A stretch of DNA of 64,000 bases from an uncultured Chlorobiaceae bacterium. GTDB taxonomy: Bacteria; Bacteroidota; Chlorobiia; Chlorobiales; Chlorobiaceae. Within the stretch, counting starts at the first letter, position 1; each line of letters starts with the position of its first letter. The stretch spans positions 48,748 to 112,747 of the forward strand of contig CAIRXW010000042.1 in NCBI GenBank assembly GCA_903882665.1, written 5' to 3'. The position numbers were made by a program, and so were the translations under genes. Of this stretch, positions 8,813 through 17,589 are shown piece after piece. The notes beneath the pieces are model-generated. The model was not told the origin of the DNA, made no database searches, and saw only the letters and a list, made by a program, of their open reading frames with translations.

Positions 8813-9679
8813 TTACAGATCAGCGGCTGGCATACGGGAGACCTCTTCGGCGGTAAAGACCGGTCCTTCCTTGCAGACATAGACCGACCCAACATTGCAG
8901 CGTCCGCACTTGCCGACGCCGCATTTCATGCGGTTTTCGAGCGTTGTGTAGACGTTTTTTTCATCAAAACCAAGCTTTTTGAGCGAGATCAGGGTGAACT
9001 TGATCATGATTGGCGGCCCGCAGATTACGGCGATGCAGTTGTCGGGAGAGGGGGCGGCCTCTTCGAGTACCGTGGGCACAAAGCCGACACGGTATTTCCA
9101 GTCGGGAGACTCTCCCCCCGGATCGACGGTGAGGACAAGGTCAACATCAGCACGCTCCTGCCACTCGTCAAGTTCATGCTTGTAGACCAGATCAGCCACG
9201 GTACGGGCACCATAGACAATGGTGACCTTGCCGAATTTTTCACGCTGATCAAGGCACGACCAGATAACACTTCGCGTCGGCGGCAGGGCGATTCCTCCTG
9301 AAATGAAGAGAAGGTTTTTGCCGTGGAACTCCTCAATAGGGAAGCGGTTGCCGTAGGGGCCCCGGAAAGTGACGAGGTCACCGATATCGGCATTGGCGAG
9401 AGCCGAAGTGACCCGGCCCGACTGGCGGAAGGTGCATTCGATATACTCTTTCCGTGTCTCAGGGCTTGCAACGCAGAAGGTGCTCTCTCCCTCGCCGTAG
9501 ACGCCGTAGAGACCGAACATGCCGGTACGGAAGGTTTTCTTGAACTGCTCATGGTCAGCCGGGTTCTGAAACTCGAGCCTCATGGTTCTCACGCCGGGCG
9601 CTTCGTCGTGGCGGCCGACGATTTTCATGATAGCCGGCTTGTAGATGTTGGGTTGCGCGTTGTGAATGGTTTCTGTCAC
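8813..9679 (-). CDS. HydG2-like FAD/NAD(P)-binding gamma subunit of hydrogenase/sulfur reductase
   Basis: A 288-residue member of the ferredoxin-reductase family, close to sulfhydrogenase gamma subunits and the dihydroorotate dehydrogenase electron-transfer subunit. An FAD-binding barrel (about 12-110) is followed by an NAD-binding Rossmann part (FISGGIALPPTRS, then CGPPIMIKF). A C-terminal [2Fe-2S] site has Cys253, Cys258, Cys261 and Cys269. It probably exchanges electrons between NAD(P)H and the iron-sulfur subunits encoded just upstream. The start is GTG, 2 nt after the stop of the beta subunit. It is the last gene of the six-gene operon and converges with murB 9 nt away. Confidence 0.88.
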   Translation of the reverse strand: MTETIHNAQPNIYKPAIMKIVGRHDEAPGVRTMRLEFQNPADHEQFKKTFRTGMFGLYGVYGEGESTFCVASPETRKEYIECTFRQSGRVTSALANADIGDLVTFRGPYGNRFPIEEFHGKNLLFISGGIALPPTRSVIWSCLDQREKFGKVTIVYGARTVADLVYKHELDEWQERADVDLVLTVDPGGESPDWKYRVGFVPTVLEEAAPSPDNCIAVICGPPIMIKFTLISLKKLGFDEKNVYTTLENRMKCGVGKCGRCNVGSVYVCKEGPVFTAEEVSRMPAADL

Positions 9680-9681
9680 GG

Positions 9682-10689
9682 CTATAATTTTGATATCTCT
9701 TGTAAAGTCTCGGTAATACCCATGTCAACCGGGCACTGGCGTGAGCATCGGCCGCATCCGCTGCAACTGTTCACGCTGAACTTGCCTGGAAAATAGTTGA
9801 ATTTGTGCATGATGCGCTGGCGCCATCGTGCCGATTGCGTCGAACGGGGGTTGTGGCCCGAGGTGTGCATGGTAAAGAGGGCAAAGGAGCAACTGTCCCA
9901 GTTTTTTCTTCTGATACCGCTGTAGGTGTCGCCTTCGTCCTGGATGTCAAAACAGTGACAGGTTGGACAAAGGTAGGTGCAGGAGGCACAGCCGATACAG
10001 CGCATCGAAATCTCTTTCCAGAATTTACTGTCAAAGTTTTCGGGGTTCTGCAGCCAGGTAACGCAGGCATCGAGGTTGAATTTTTCCGGCACTTCGACGG
10101 TCGGAAGTGCTGTTTCAGAGCCCTCCTGGAGGTATTCGGAAATAATCACGAATGCTTCACGTCCCCGCTCGGTAAGCTCTTCAACCAGCCATCCCCGGTT
10201 TTTGTCGAGGGGACGAAGCAGTACGTCTGCGCCCTTTGTGCTGTCGGGGGCCAGTTTGAGCGAGGTGCACATGCAGAAATCATCCGCTTTTGTACAGGCA
10301 ATGGTTACAATAACTGATTCTTTGCGTCGCTGAAACCAGTATTCGTCCTTGTAATCCCATCCAAAAAGAGGATCGTCAATCGCCAGACCTGACGCATCGC
10401 ACGGCCTGGCACCAAAAATGATTCTTGGAGCTGAGGGCGCCGTGAAGTCAGCCGTTTCGATTTCATTTTTCTTGATGGTGTAGCGCAGCATCGGTTCCGT
10501 CTGGGGGAAAAAAAGCTCCTTGAGTGAACGGTCGGGCAGCACCAGGCCTAAATGCAGATCGGTACCTCTCTCAACTGTGGCATAGCTTGAAAGGGACTCT
10601 CCCTGCACAGGGCCAATCACGGTCAGCCCTGCCGAGCGCCATTTTGCGACACAATTGTCAAGTTTATCACTGAAAAGGATTCTTGTCAT
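9682..10689 (-). CDS. HydB2-like 4Fe-4S beta subunit of hydrogenase/sulfur reductase
   Basis: A 335-residue iron-sulfur protein. The N-terminal two thirds match sulfhydrogenase beta subunits (FGARPCDASGLAIDD and CTKADDFCMCTS are conserved features of this family). Two [4Fe-4S] motifs follow, CIGCASCTYLCPTCHCF at about 229-245 and CSGCGRCSRQCPVD at about 308-321. The expected role is electron relay between the flavin subunit HydG2 and the Hdr subunits. No hydrogenase large or small subunit is encoded here, so the complex is more likely an oxidoreductase module than a hydrogenase. It lies 13 nt after the preceding gene. Confidence 0.88.
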   Translation of the reverse strand: MTRILFSDKLDNCVAKWRSAGLTVIGPVQGESLSSYATVERGTDLHLGLVLPDRSLKELFFPQTEPMLRYTIKKNEIETADFTAPSAPRIIFGARPCDASGLAIDDPLFGWDYKDEYWFQRRKESVIVTIACTKADDFCMCTSLKLAPDSTKGADVLLRPLDKNRGWLVEELTERGREAFVIISEYLQEGSETALPTVEVPEKFNLDACVTWLQNPENFDSKFWKEISMRCIGCASCTYLCPTCHCFDIQDEGDTYSGIRRKNWDSCSFALFTMHTSGHNPRSTQSARWRQRIMHKFNYFPGKFSVNSCSGCGRCSRQCPVDMGITETLQEISKL

Positions 10690-10702
10690 AGGTGTTGGTT
10701 AC

Positions 10703-11533
10703 TTAGAGAATGAATGTCTCAGTGTCGTCCTTTTTGAAACTTGCCAGCACCGGCTCCTGGGTCGGGCTTAAACCGGCAAAGTGATCGAATCCATCAACCA
10801 CCTCTTTGGCCATCCGCTGGTTGATGAGGCGGAGCGGAATGTTGACAGGGCAGGCCCGGTCACAGTTGCCGCACTGGACGCATCGGCCGGAAAGGTGAAA
10901 TGCCCTTACGACATTCCATTCAAAATTTCCGAGTGTATGCGACGAGGTGTTGACCCATTGGGGCTGGTTGCTGTCGACAATGCAGCGGCGGCAGTAGCAC
11001 ATGGGGCAGGCCTGGCGGCAGGCGTAGCATTTGATGCATCGTGAAAACTCCTGCTGCCAGAAGTCGAACCGCTCTTTAGCATTCATCTTCTCGATACGCT
11101 CAAGGAGTGGCTCTTTCGTGGCGAGCGGAGGGTTTTCCCTGATTTCGCTGAGCAGTGCAGAAAAGTCTCCGGTAGTTTGACCCTGCAGCGCTCTGACCTC
11201 CCGGCCAGTGAAGTCAAATCCGAAAATAATAATCTGATCCACATTGAGCTGGTATTCAGCAGCAAGGATGTTGATGGAGCGTATCCCTTCGGGGCGAAGA
11301 AAGATGCCAACCCGTTTTTCATCGCTCAGCAGACCTTCGGTGACGAGGTATCCTGAAAGGTTGGTTATGCAGGTACTGTCGAGCACAAGCTGGTCGGCCT
11401 CTTCCGAGGTGCGGATAAAGAGCGGGCGACGCCGGTCGGAAGTTGAACCTGGCCTGTAGCCGATAGCCATTTTTATCGAGCCATTGGCAAGAAGCTCTTT
11501 TACCGTTGTTCTGTATTTTTCCTGTGTAATCAT
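10703..11533 (-). CDS. 4Fe-4S dicluster protein of the Hdr/Hyd operon
   Basis: A 276-residue protein. The N-terminal part (about 1-150) resembles the fold of formate dehydrogenase/F420-hydrogenase beta subunits. A cysteine-rich region CIKCYACRQACPMCYCRRC (about 165-183) and a second cluster motif CVQCGNCDRACPVNI (about 216-230) follow. It corresponds in position to the gene between the MvhD-like protein and hydB2 in Chlorobium clusters. It probably transfers electrons inside the complex. No flavin or active-site motif of a catalytic subunit is evident. The start is ATG at 11533; the gap to the mvhD-like gene is about 13 nt. Confidence 0.82.
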   Translation of the reverse strand: MITQEKYRTTVKELLANGSIKMAIGYRPGSTSDRRRPLFIRTSEEADQLVLDSTCITNLSGYLVTEGLLSDEKRVGIFLRPEGIRSINILAAEYQLNVDQIIIFGFDFTGREVRALQGQTTGDFSALLSEIRENPPLATKEPLLERIEKMNAKERFDFWQQEFSRCIKCYACRQACPMCYCRRCIVDSNQPQWVNTSSHTLGNFEWNVVRAFHLSGRCVQCGNCDRACPVNIPLRLINQRMAKEVVDGFDHFAGLSPTQEPVLASFKKDDTETFIL

Positions 11534-11546
11534 TGTCTCTTGTTTT

Positions 11547-11996
11547 TTAAAGGGTCGCCGGTGATTCAGTTTCCTTGATCAACTGCTGGTACTGATCAAA
11601 GGGGCCGAGTTTACGGATATCTTCCGTGACGCTGTTGATGAGATCAGCAAATTTGCTTCCTTCTGCCGCACTGATCCACGAGAAAATGACCCGTTCCGGT
11701 GATATGCCGGTGAAGTCGAGCAGTGCACGAAAGACCATCCAGCGGCGGCGCGCATGGTAGTTTCCGTGGGTGAAATGGCAGTCACCCGGATGGCAGCCAC
11801 TGACCAGTACACCGTCAGCCCCCTTCTGCAGCGCTTTGAGGATAAACATGGGGCTGATTCTGCCGGTGCAGGGAAGTCGTACAATGCGCACATTGGGCGC
11901 ATATTTCAGCCTGCTGGTTCCAGCCAGGTCAGCTCCTGCATAGGTGCAGTAGGTACAGACAAAAGCGACGATCTTTGGTTCAAATGGTTCACTCAT
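11547..11996 (-). CDS. MvhD-like delta subunit (FlpD/MvhD family)
   Basis: A 149-residue MvhD-type protein, which in methanogens links hydrogenase or formate dehydrogenase to HdrA through a [2Fe-2S] cluster. Conserved features seen are FVCTYCTYAGADLAG, the VRIVRLPCTGRISP segment and VSGCHPGDCHFTHGN. These cysteines are the cluster ligands in the family. Placed directly after hdrA, it is the natural bridge between HdrA and the HydB2/HydG2 module. The spacing to hdrA is about 50 nt. The family is clear; the donor and acceptor are inferred from gene order. Confidence 0.9.
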   Translation of the reverse strand: MSEPFEPKIVAFVCTYCTYAGADLAGTSRLKYAPNVRIVRLPCTGRISPMFILKALQKGADGVLVSGCHPGDCHFTHGNYHARRRWMVFRALLDFTGISPERVIFSWISAAEGSKFADLINSVTEDIRKLGPFDQYQQLIKETESPATL

Positions 11997-12049
11997 CGGC
12001 TTACTCCAGTAGCAAAGTTCTGTTCGTTCATGGAAAAAATGGAGGCTTT

Positions 12050-14020
12050 TCAGAGCCCCATCACTTCAGCAAAGATCTGTTTTTCGGTAAAGCCGGCCAA
12101 ATCGAGACTGTTCGAGCGGCAGAAACTGACGCAGGTGCCGCATCCCTGGCAAAGGCCTGGATTGACATAAGCCACCTGTTTGACAAGCTTTCCTGAACGG
12201 TCGCGAATATCCTTTTTCTCAATGGCATTGTAGGGACAGGCAAGAACGCAGCCCCAGCATCCGGCGCAGGTTGCTTCGTTGTTTACGGCAATAACCGGCT
12301 CCCGCTCAAGCTTCTCCTTGCTGAAAAGGGCAAGTACCTTGCTGGCCGTGGCCGATGCCTGGGCAACCGAATCAGGAATATCTTTTGGCGACTGGCATGC
12401 TCCGGCAAGAAATACCCCTGCTGTGGACGATTCAACGGGGCGAAGTTTGAGATGGGCCTCGTTGTAAAAGCCATATTCGTCGTAGGCGATGCCGATGGTT
12501 TTGGCAAACTCTTTTGCATTGGGCTGAGGCACCATTGCGGTGGCAAGGACGACCATGTCAGCCGCGACGGTAACCGGCTTGCCGAGAAGAGTATCGACAC
12601 CGCGCACCATCAGTTTGCCGTTTTCCTGCCAGAGCTTGCTTACCCTGCCACGGACGTAGGAGGCCTCATCCTCCTCAATGGCACGACGGGTAAATTCATC
12701 ATACCCTTTGCCTGCCGCACGGATATCCATGTAAAAAATATGGGTTTTTCCGTCATGCACCTTGTGTGCGTAGAGCATGGCATGTTTGGCGGTGTACATG
12801 CAGCAGATTTTGGAGCAGTAGCGGACTCCCTTTGAGGGGTCGCGTGATCCGGCGCACTGGATGAAGACAACGTTTTCAGGCTCCTTGCCGTCAGAGGGAC
12901 GAAGGATTCGGCCTGCTGTCGGGCCGCTTGCAGAAGCGAGGCGCTCAAACTGAAGGCCGGTGATGACGTCCGGAAATTTGCCGTAGCCATACTCTCCGTA
13001 GAGGGCGGTATTCTGAACCTGGAAGCCGGTGGCAACAACAATTGCTCCAATTTCAAGGTCGATGAATTCATCCTGCATCTCAAAGTTGATGGCGTTGAGT
13101 TCACAGGATTTCTGGCACGTTTTGCATTTGCCGTTCTTGAAGTAGATGCAGCTTGCCTTGTCGATGACCGGCATATTGGGGACTGACTGGGCGAAAGGGG
13201 TATAAATGGCCGTTCGCTTGCCAAGACCGCAGTCAAATTCACTTGAGATTTTTTTGACCGGACATTTGGTGATGCAGTCGCCGCAGCCCGTACAGGCGTT
13301 CATGTCAACGTAGCGCGCTTTCATACGTACCCTGACCTTGAAATTGCCAATGTAGCCATCAACGCTCTCAATTTCGGCGTATGTAAGGAGCCTGATGTTG
13401 GGATGCTGGGCGGTTTCGACCATTCGGGGGGTCATGATGCACTGCGAGCAATCGAGCGTAGGGAAGGTCTCCGATAACTGCGCCATGTGGCCGCCAAGGG
13501 AGGGTTCACGCTCAACAAGAACAACTTCCTGACCGGCATTGGCAATATCGAGCGCCGCCTGGAGACCGGCAATACCTCCGCCGATGACCAGAGCCCGGCG
13601 GGTTACCGGTACCTCAATGGGCTGGAGTATGTTGTTGCGCTTGACCTTCTCAACCATTGAACGGACGATGTCCGCAGCTTTGGCGGTAGCCATATCACCG
13701 TCGGTGTGTACCCATGAACACTGTTCGCGAATGTTGGCTATTTCACACAGATAGGGGTTCAGCCCCGCTTCTGCACATGCCTTGCGGAAGGTGGCTTCAT
13801 GCATTCTCGGTGAGCAGGCGGCGATGACGATACCGGTAAGGTTGTTTTCGCGGATTGCTTTTTTGACGCTCTCCTGGCCAGGATCTGAGCAGAAATATTT
13901 GTATTCGACAGAGACCTCTACACCAGGGTGTTCCCCCATGGCGGCTGCAAGTTTGGTACAGTCAACTTTCGCAGCGATGTTTTCGCCGCAGTGACATATA
14001 AATACCCCGATTTTTGCCAT
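12050..14020 (-). CDS. hdrA: Heterodisulfide reductase subunit A-like flavoprotein
   Basis: A 656-residue HdrA. An N-terminal domain (about 1-135, ICHCGENIAAKVDC) is followed by the FAD site VIGGGIAGLQAAL (about 148-160), the conserved DCSQCIMTPRM cysteine segment, and ferredoxin-type clusters CTGCGDCITKCP (about 244) and CAGCWGCVLACP plus CQGCGTCVSFC in the last 75 residues. In methanogens HdrA is the flavin-based electron-bifurcating subunit. In green sulfur bacteria it is thought to belong to a soluble electron-transfer complex with HdrD, the MvhD-like protein and HydBG. All clusters use cysteine; no in-frame TGA is present. It starts at ATG 14020, 100 nt after hdrD. Confidence 0.92.
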   Translation of the reverse strand: MAKIGVFICHCGENIAAKVDCTKLAAAMGEHPGVEVSVEYKYFCSDPGQESVKKAIRENNLTGIVIAACSPRMHEATFRKACAEAGLNPYLCEIANIREQCSWVHTDGDMATAKAADIVRSMVEKVKRNNILQPIEVPVTRRALVIGGGIAGLQAALDIANAGQEVVLVEREPSLGGHMAQLSETFPTLDCSQCIMTPRMVETAQHPNIRLLTYAEIESVDGYIGNFKVRVRMKARYVDMNACTGCGDCITKCPVKKISSEFDCGLGKRTAIYTPFAQSVPNMPVIDKASCIYFKNGKCKTCQKSCELNAINFEMQDEFIDLEIGAIVVATGFQVQNTALYGEYGYGKFPDVITGLQFERLASASGPTAGRILRPSDGKEPENVVFIQCAGSRDPSKGVRYCSKICCMYTAKHAMLYAHKVHDGKTHIFYMDIRAAGKGYDEFTRRAIEEDEASYVRGRVSKLWQENGKLMVRGVDTLLGKPVTVAADMVVLATAMVPQPNAKEFAKTIGIAYDEYGFYNEAHLKLRPVESSTAGVFLAGACQSPKDIPDSVAQASATASKVLALFSKEKLEREPVIAVNNEATCAGCWGCVLACPYNAIEKKDIRDRSGKLVKQVAYVNPGLCQGCGTCVSFCRSNSLDLAGFTEKQIFAEVMGL

Positions 14021-14120
14021 TATTCAATCTTTTAGTATGAAGCCGCTGACCGGAACGGCCCGGCATGGAACGCCCCTGAACCCCGGCTTTTCGTCAGGTA
14101 TTCAAGGGTTTGGTCGTACC

Positions 14121-15629
14121 CTAAAGTTTTGAGACAAGGTCGAGCGCTGGCACAAAGTGCTCGCCTACAGCGACGTCAGATGGGTCGGCACCGCAGGCGA
14201 TGGCGACAAGCTCTGAAATGTAGTAAACCGGCATCTCTTTGACATCTCCGAAGCGCTTTCTCATGCTTCCCTGACGCATGTCAAGATTTGCCTGGCAGAG
14301 GGGACAGGCAACTACAAAGGCCTCGGCACCGTTGTCGGCCGCGTTTTTGGCAATGGAGTGTGTCAGCTCTTCAACAAGCGGCTGCTGTGCAAGCGTCAGT
14401 CCGGCTCCGCAGCACTCAATCTTGAATGCCCACTCTATGGGCGTCGCGCCAAGAGCGGTCATGATCGCCTCCATTTTGAGCGGATTTTCAGGATCGTCAA
14501 AACCCATGGCCTCCATAGGACGAACCAGAAGGCAACCATAATAGCAGGCAAGATGGAGGCCGGTAAGGGGCTTTTTCACCCTTTTTTTGATCTCTTCCGG
14601 ATCCATTGCTTCAAGAAGCTGGGTCACACCAATAAATTCAGCACGGCCGGTTGGCTCTATACCGGTAATCGAACGAACCTCCTCACGAAGTTCCTGGGAG
14701 TCAAGCAGTGACTGCCGGGTAGTAACCTGACGGTTCTGGCAGGCGGCGCAGGGCGCAAGGACCAAGTCCAGCCCCTGTGCATCGGCAAGTGCCTGGTTTC
14801 TTGCTGGCAGAAGCACGGCAAGCTTGTGATTGGTGGCATGCGCCGAGGTTGCTCCGCAGCAGTTCCAGTCCTCAATTTCCTGAAGCTTGAGGCCGAGCAG
14901 GGAGCACATTTTTTTGACTGAAATATCATACTCCCGTGCTGTTCCACTCAGCGAGCATCCGGGATAGTATCCGATGGTCATACCCGGCTTGATTGAACGG
15001 GCAGCTTTTGCGGTGAAATCCTTCTTTATGGGACGTCGTTTCGGTGCGGAAAGATGGGCCTCTTTTTTGGAAGCTTCAAAGATTTTTACGATCTGCTCTT
15101 TTCCCTTGACCCCACCTTTACCGGTAAGGGTATGCAGCGGATTGATCTTTCCGCTCATAATCATCTTGACGCCCGACTCGGCATCCTGAAGAAATGTTCT
15201 GGTGCGGAGCTTGTAGCTGTTGATGAGTGAGAGTTCCTCAAGACGACCGTGTTTGCGCACGTTGTTGAGGAAGGAGACGTGAAAGGCGGTAACCAGCTTT
15301 TTTGACCTGTTTTCGGAAACAATACCCTTCTCAAGTGCCATAGCCCTGAGCGAGTCCATTGTTGCAGCAATATCCATGTTCTGTGGACATCGTGAGGTAC
15401 AGGTCATGCAGCCGACACAGAACCAGAGCGCTTCGCTTTTCAGGGCATCTTCGATATAGCCTGCCTGGACGAGACGCATGATTCTTGCCGGAGGGCTGTC
15501 CATAAATGTTCCCGCTGGACAGCCAGCCGTACATTTTCCACACTGGTAGCAGCAGTTATAGTCATTTCCGGTGGATTCCTCAAGCTGATGCTTCAGGGTA
15601 TCCTTTACTGTCATCTTGATTTTTGACAC
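14121..15629 (-). CDS. hdrD: Heterodisulfide reductase subunit D-like (HdrC-HdrB fusion)
   Basis: A 502-residue fusion of HdrC- and HdrB-like parts. Two [4Fe-4S] motifs lie at the N-terminus, CYQCGKCTAGCP (about 24) and CVGCMTCTSRCP (about 73). Two CCG domains follow, the first around GYYPGCSLSG with WNCCGATSAH, the second around CYYGCLLVRP with ECCGAGLTL and CPLCQANLDM. CCG domains bind the noncubane clusters that reduce disulfides in HdrB. This is the first gene of the operon. The GTG start at 15629 gives MSKIKM; an ATG five codons later (15614) is an equally good choice. The natural disulfide or sulfur substrate is not known from the sequence. Confidence 0.9.
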   Translation of the reverse strand: MSKIKMTVKDTLKHQLEESTGNDYNCCYQCGKCTAGCPAGTFMDSPPARIMRLVQAGYIEDALKSEALWFCVGCMTCTSRCPQNMDIAATMDSLRAMALEKGIVSENRSKKLVTAFHVSFLNNVRKHGRLEELSLINSYKLRTRTFLQDAESGVKMIMSGKINPLHTLTGKGGVKGKEQIVKIFEASKKEAHLSAPKRRPIKKDFTAKAARSIKPGMTIGYYPGCSLSGTAREYDISVKKMCSLLGLKLQEIEDWNCCGATSAHATNHKLAVLLPARNQALADAQGLDLVLAPCAACQNRQVTTRQSLLDSQELREEVRSITGIEPTGRAEFIGVTQLLEAMDPEEIKKRVKKPLTGLHLACYYGCLLVRPMEAMGFDDPENPLKMEAIMTALGATPIEWAFKIECCGAGLTLAQQPLVEELTHSIAKNAADNGAEAFVVACPLCQANLDMRQGSMRKRFGDVKEMPVYYISELVAIACGADPSDVAVGEHFVPALDLVSKL

Positions 15630-16059
15630 GTGGTATAGGTTACTTTACGTGGAGCGGGAAGCGAAATGACACGAACAGAGTATGTTAAAGAAAATTACAT
15701 TAATGTCAAATAAATCAGGCTCAAAAACTTCATTTCCTTTCAGGTCAGAAAAGAGCAGAAAAACCCCCCAAGCTTTGCCAGTACTCGATTTTCAGCTTTT
15801 TGGCCGTTCAAGGTTTGTGTCACTTTTTTCAACAATTGTTAATAAACAGCGACAGGAATCAAACCGTTCACCTCTTTTTTATTTTTTTTGTATGGGTGCT
15901 GAAGCCAGAGAGCGGGTTCCATTTCGGCACCTTCACTTGAGCGGTGCACATTACCTTTTCGAGTGGAAAATATCCGGAATGCCATTGATATGATACTCTT
16001 TTTGCTTATGATGCAACAACTCCCCGTTTTATAATATTATAAATTTTCATTACAAGACC
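15630..16059. other. Divergent intergenic region, no gene seen
   Basis: A 430-nt stretch between the divergent hdrD and aminotransferase genes. It must hold the promoters of both, but I could not assign -35/-10 boxes with confidence. A 103-codon open frame inside it (15682-15993) has no recognisable domain, an unlikely composition and no ribosome site, and I do not regard it as a gene. Confidence 0.5.
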
Positions 16060-17262
16060 ATGTTTGATGAAATAGAGTTTGACAAGATCAAGCGTTTGCC
16101 CAAGTATGTTTTTGCTGCGGTCAATGAGCTGAAAATGGCTGAACGGCGTGCCGGAGAGGATGTTATTGATTTTTCGATGGGTAATCCTGATGGCCCGACA
16201 CCCCAGCACATCGTTGATAAACTGATCGAAAGCATCAATAAACCAAGGACTCACGGCTATTCCGTTTCAAAGGGAATTTACAAGCTGCGTGGTGCGGTGG
16301 GAACCTGGTACAAGCGAAAGTATAATGTTGATCTTGACCTCGATCGCGAGGTTGTTGCCACGATGGGTTCAAAAGAGGGCTATGTCCACCTTGTGCAGGC
16401 CATCACCAACCCCGGTGACCTTGCCATGGTGCCCGATCCCTGTTATCCCATTCACTCCCAGGCATTCATTCTTGCCGGTGGTAACGTCCATCGCCTGAAA
16501 CTTGAACTGAACGACAATTTTACCCTTGATGAAGAGGGCTTTTTCTCAAATATTGAAAAAGCGCTACGCGAATCGTCGCCAAAGCCCAAGTATCTGGTTG
16601 TGAATTTCCCCAACAATCCGACCACGGCAACCGTCGAACTTCCTTTTTATCAGAAGCTTGTCGATATTGCCCGTCAGGAGCGTTTTTATATTATCAGTGA
16701 TATTGCCTACGCCGAATTGACTTATGATGGCTACGTCACCCCTTCAATTCTTCAGGTTCCCGGTGCAAAGGATGTTGCCGTCGAGAGCTACACCCTCTCA
16801 AAAACCTACAACATGGCCGGATGGCGTGTCGGGTTTATGGTCGGAAACGCCAAACTGATCGGCGCCCTCGAAAAAATCAAGAGCTGGCTCGATTACGGTA
16901 CCTTCACCCCCATTCAGGTTGCCTCAACCATTGCGCTCACCGAAGACCAGAGCTGCGTTCAGGAGATCTGCGACGTCTACCGCAAACGGCGCGATGTCAT
17001 GGTTAAAAGTTTTATCAATGCAGGCTGGCCGGTTGTAACTCCAAGGGCAAGCATGTTTGTCTGGGCCCGGATTCCCGAACCCTTCCGCGCCATGGGAAGC
17101 CTTGAGTTCAGCAAGAAACTGCTTACAGAAGCTAAAGTCGCCGTCAGTCCAGGCATAGGATTCGGAGCCTACGGCGATGAGTATGTCCGTGTCGCCATGA
17201 TTGAGAATGAGGAGCGCATCCGGCAGGCCGCCCGCAATATCCGTAAATTTTTGCGCGAATAA
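16060..17262 (+). CDS. alaC: Class I/II pyridoxal-phosphate aminotransferase, AlaC-like
   Basis: A 400-residue fold-type I aminotransferase. The PLP lysine is Lys248 in YTLSKTYNMAGWRVG, and the substrate/PLP residues FPNNPTTA and ISDIAYAEL are in place. The full-length match is to the AlaC/YfdZ branch, which makes alanine from pyruvate and glutamate, rather than to the DapL branch that is also common in Chlorobi. The ATG at 16060 follows AAATTTTCATTACAAGACC, with only a weak ribosome site. It stands alone on the plus strand. The remnant of nnr begins 134 nt after its stop, so alaC and nnr were probably convergent neighbours before the island arrived. Confidence 0.85.
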   Translation: MFDEIEFDKIKRLPKYVFAAVNELKMAERRAGEDVIDFSMGNPDGPTPQHIVDKLIESINKPRTHGYSVSKGIYKLRGAVGTWYKRKYNVDLDLDREVVATMGSKEGYVHLVQAITNPGDLAMVPDPCYPIHSQAFILAGGNVHRLKLELNDNFTLDEEGFFSNIEKALRESSPKPKYLVVNFPNNPTTATVELPFYQKLVDIARQERFYIISDIAYAELTYDGYVTPSILQVPGAKDVAVESYTLSKTYNMAGWRVGFMVGNAKLIGALEKIKSWLDYGTFTPIQVASTIALTEDQSCVQEICDVYRKRRDVMVKSFINAGWPVVTPRASMFVWARIPEPFRAMGSLEFSKKLLTEAKVAVSPGIGFGAYGDEYVRVAMIENEERIRQAARNIRKFLRE

Positions 17263-17395
17263 ATAATAGTTGTCGGGGCATGTTATTGCGTGCCCCCCAC
17301 AATCGTCCAAATACACCATCATCCGTTCGGAAAACACAGGCACGGCAAACCCGCAGGTATATGCTACGGCATCTTCCTTACCCCAATGTTGATAC

Positions 17396-17480
17396 CTCAA
17401 AAATCTACCCGATTATCTGCTGGATGGCGTCAACAACCATGCCGGAGGAGACCAGGCTGGCGACGTCGTTTGTGGCAGGC
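17396..17480 (-). repeat. Direct repeat / remnant of the 3' end of nnr (left copy)
   Basis: About 85 nt nearly identical to the 3' end of nnr at 21832-21916 and in the same orientation. The stretch around 17427-17467 is identical base for base; about six differences lie toward the nnr stop side and one or two at the other end. Read on the minus strand it still encodes SLVSSGMVVDAI, then an in-frame stop where nnr has a Glu codon. It is not translated as a gene. It marks the left boundary of the 4.4-kb accessory island. Confidence 0.85.
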
Positions 17481-17589
17481 AAATCTTGAAAGCATTGTTA
17501 TCATGCTCTTGTTAACGCTCTTTTACGTTATCTTTCGTTCTGATAAGATCATTCAATCACCAATACTATAACGGAAAGGAGCCGGGTCA

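Noticed and set aside
8813..15629. A NiFe hydrogenase operon
   Set aside because: Only beta and gamma type subunits are present; no large or small NiFe subunit with the CxxC metal ligands is encoded.
15682..15993. 103-codon plus-strand frame between hdrD and alaC
   Set aside because: No ribosome site, no domain and an irregular composition; it is treated as intergenic.
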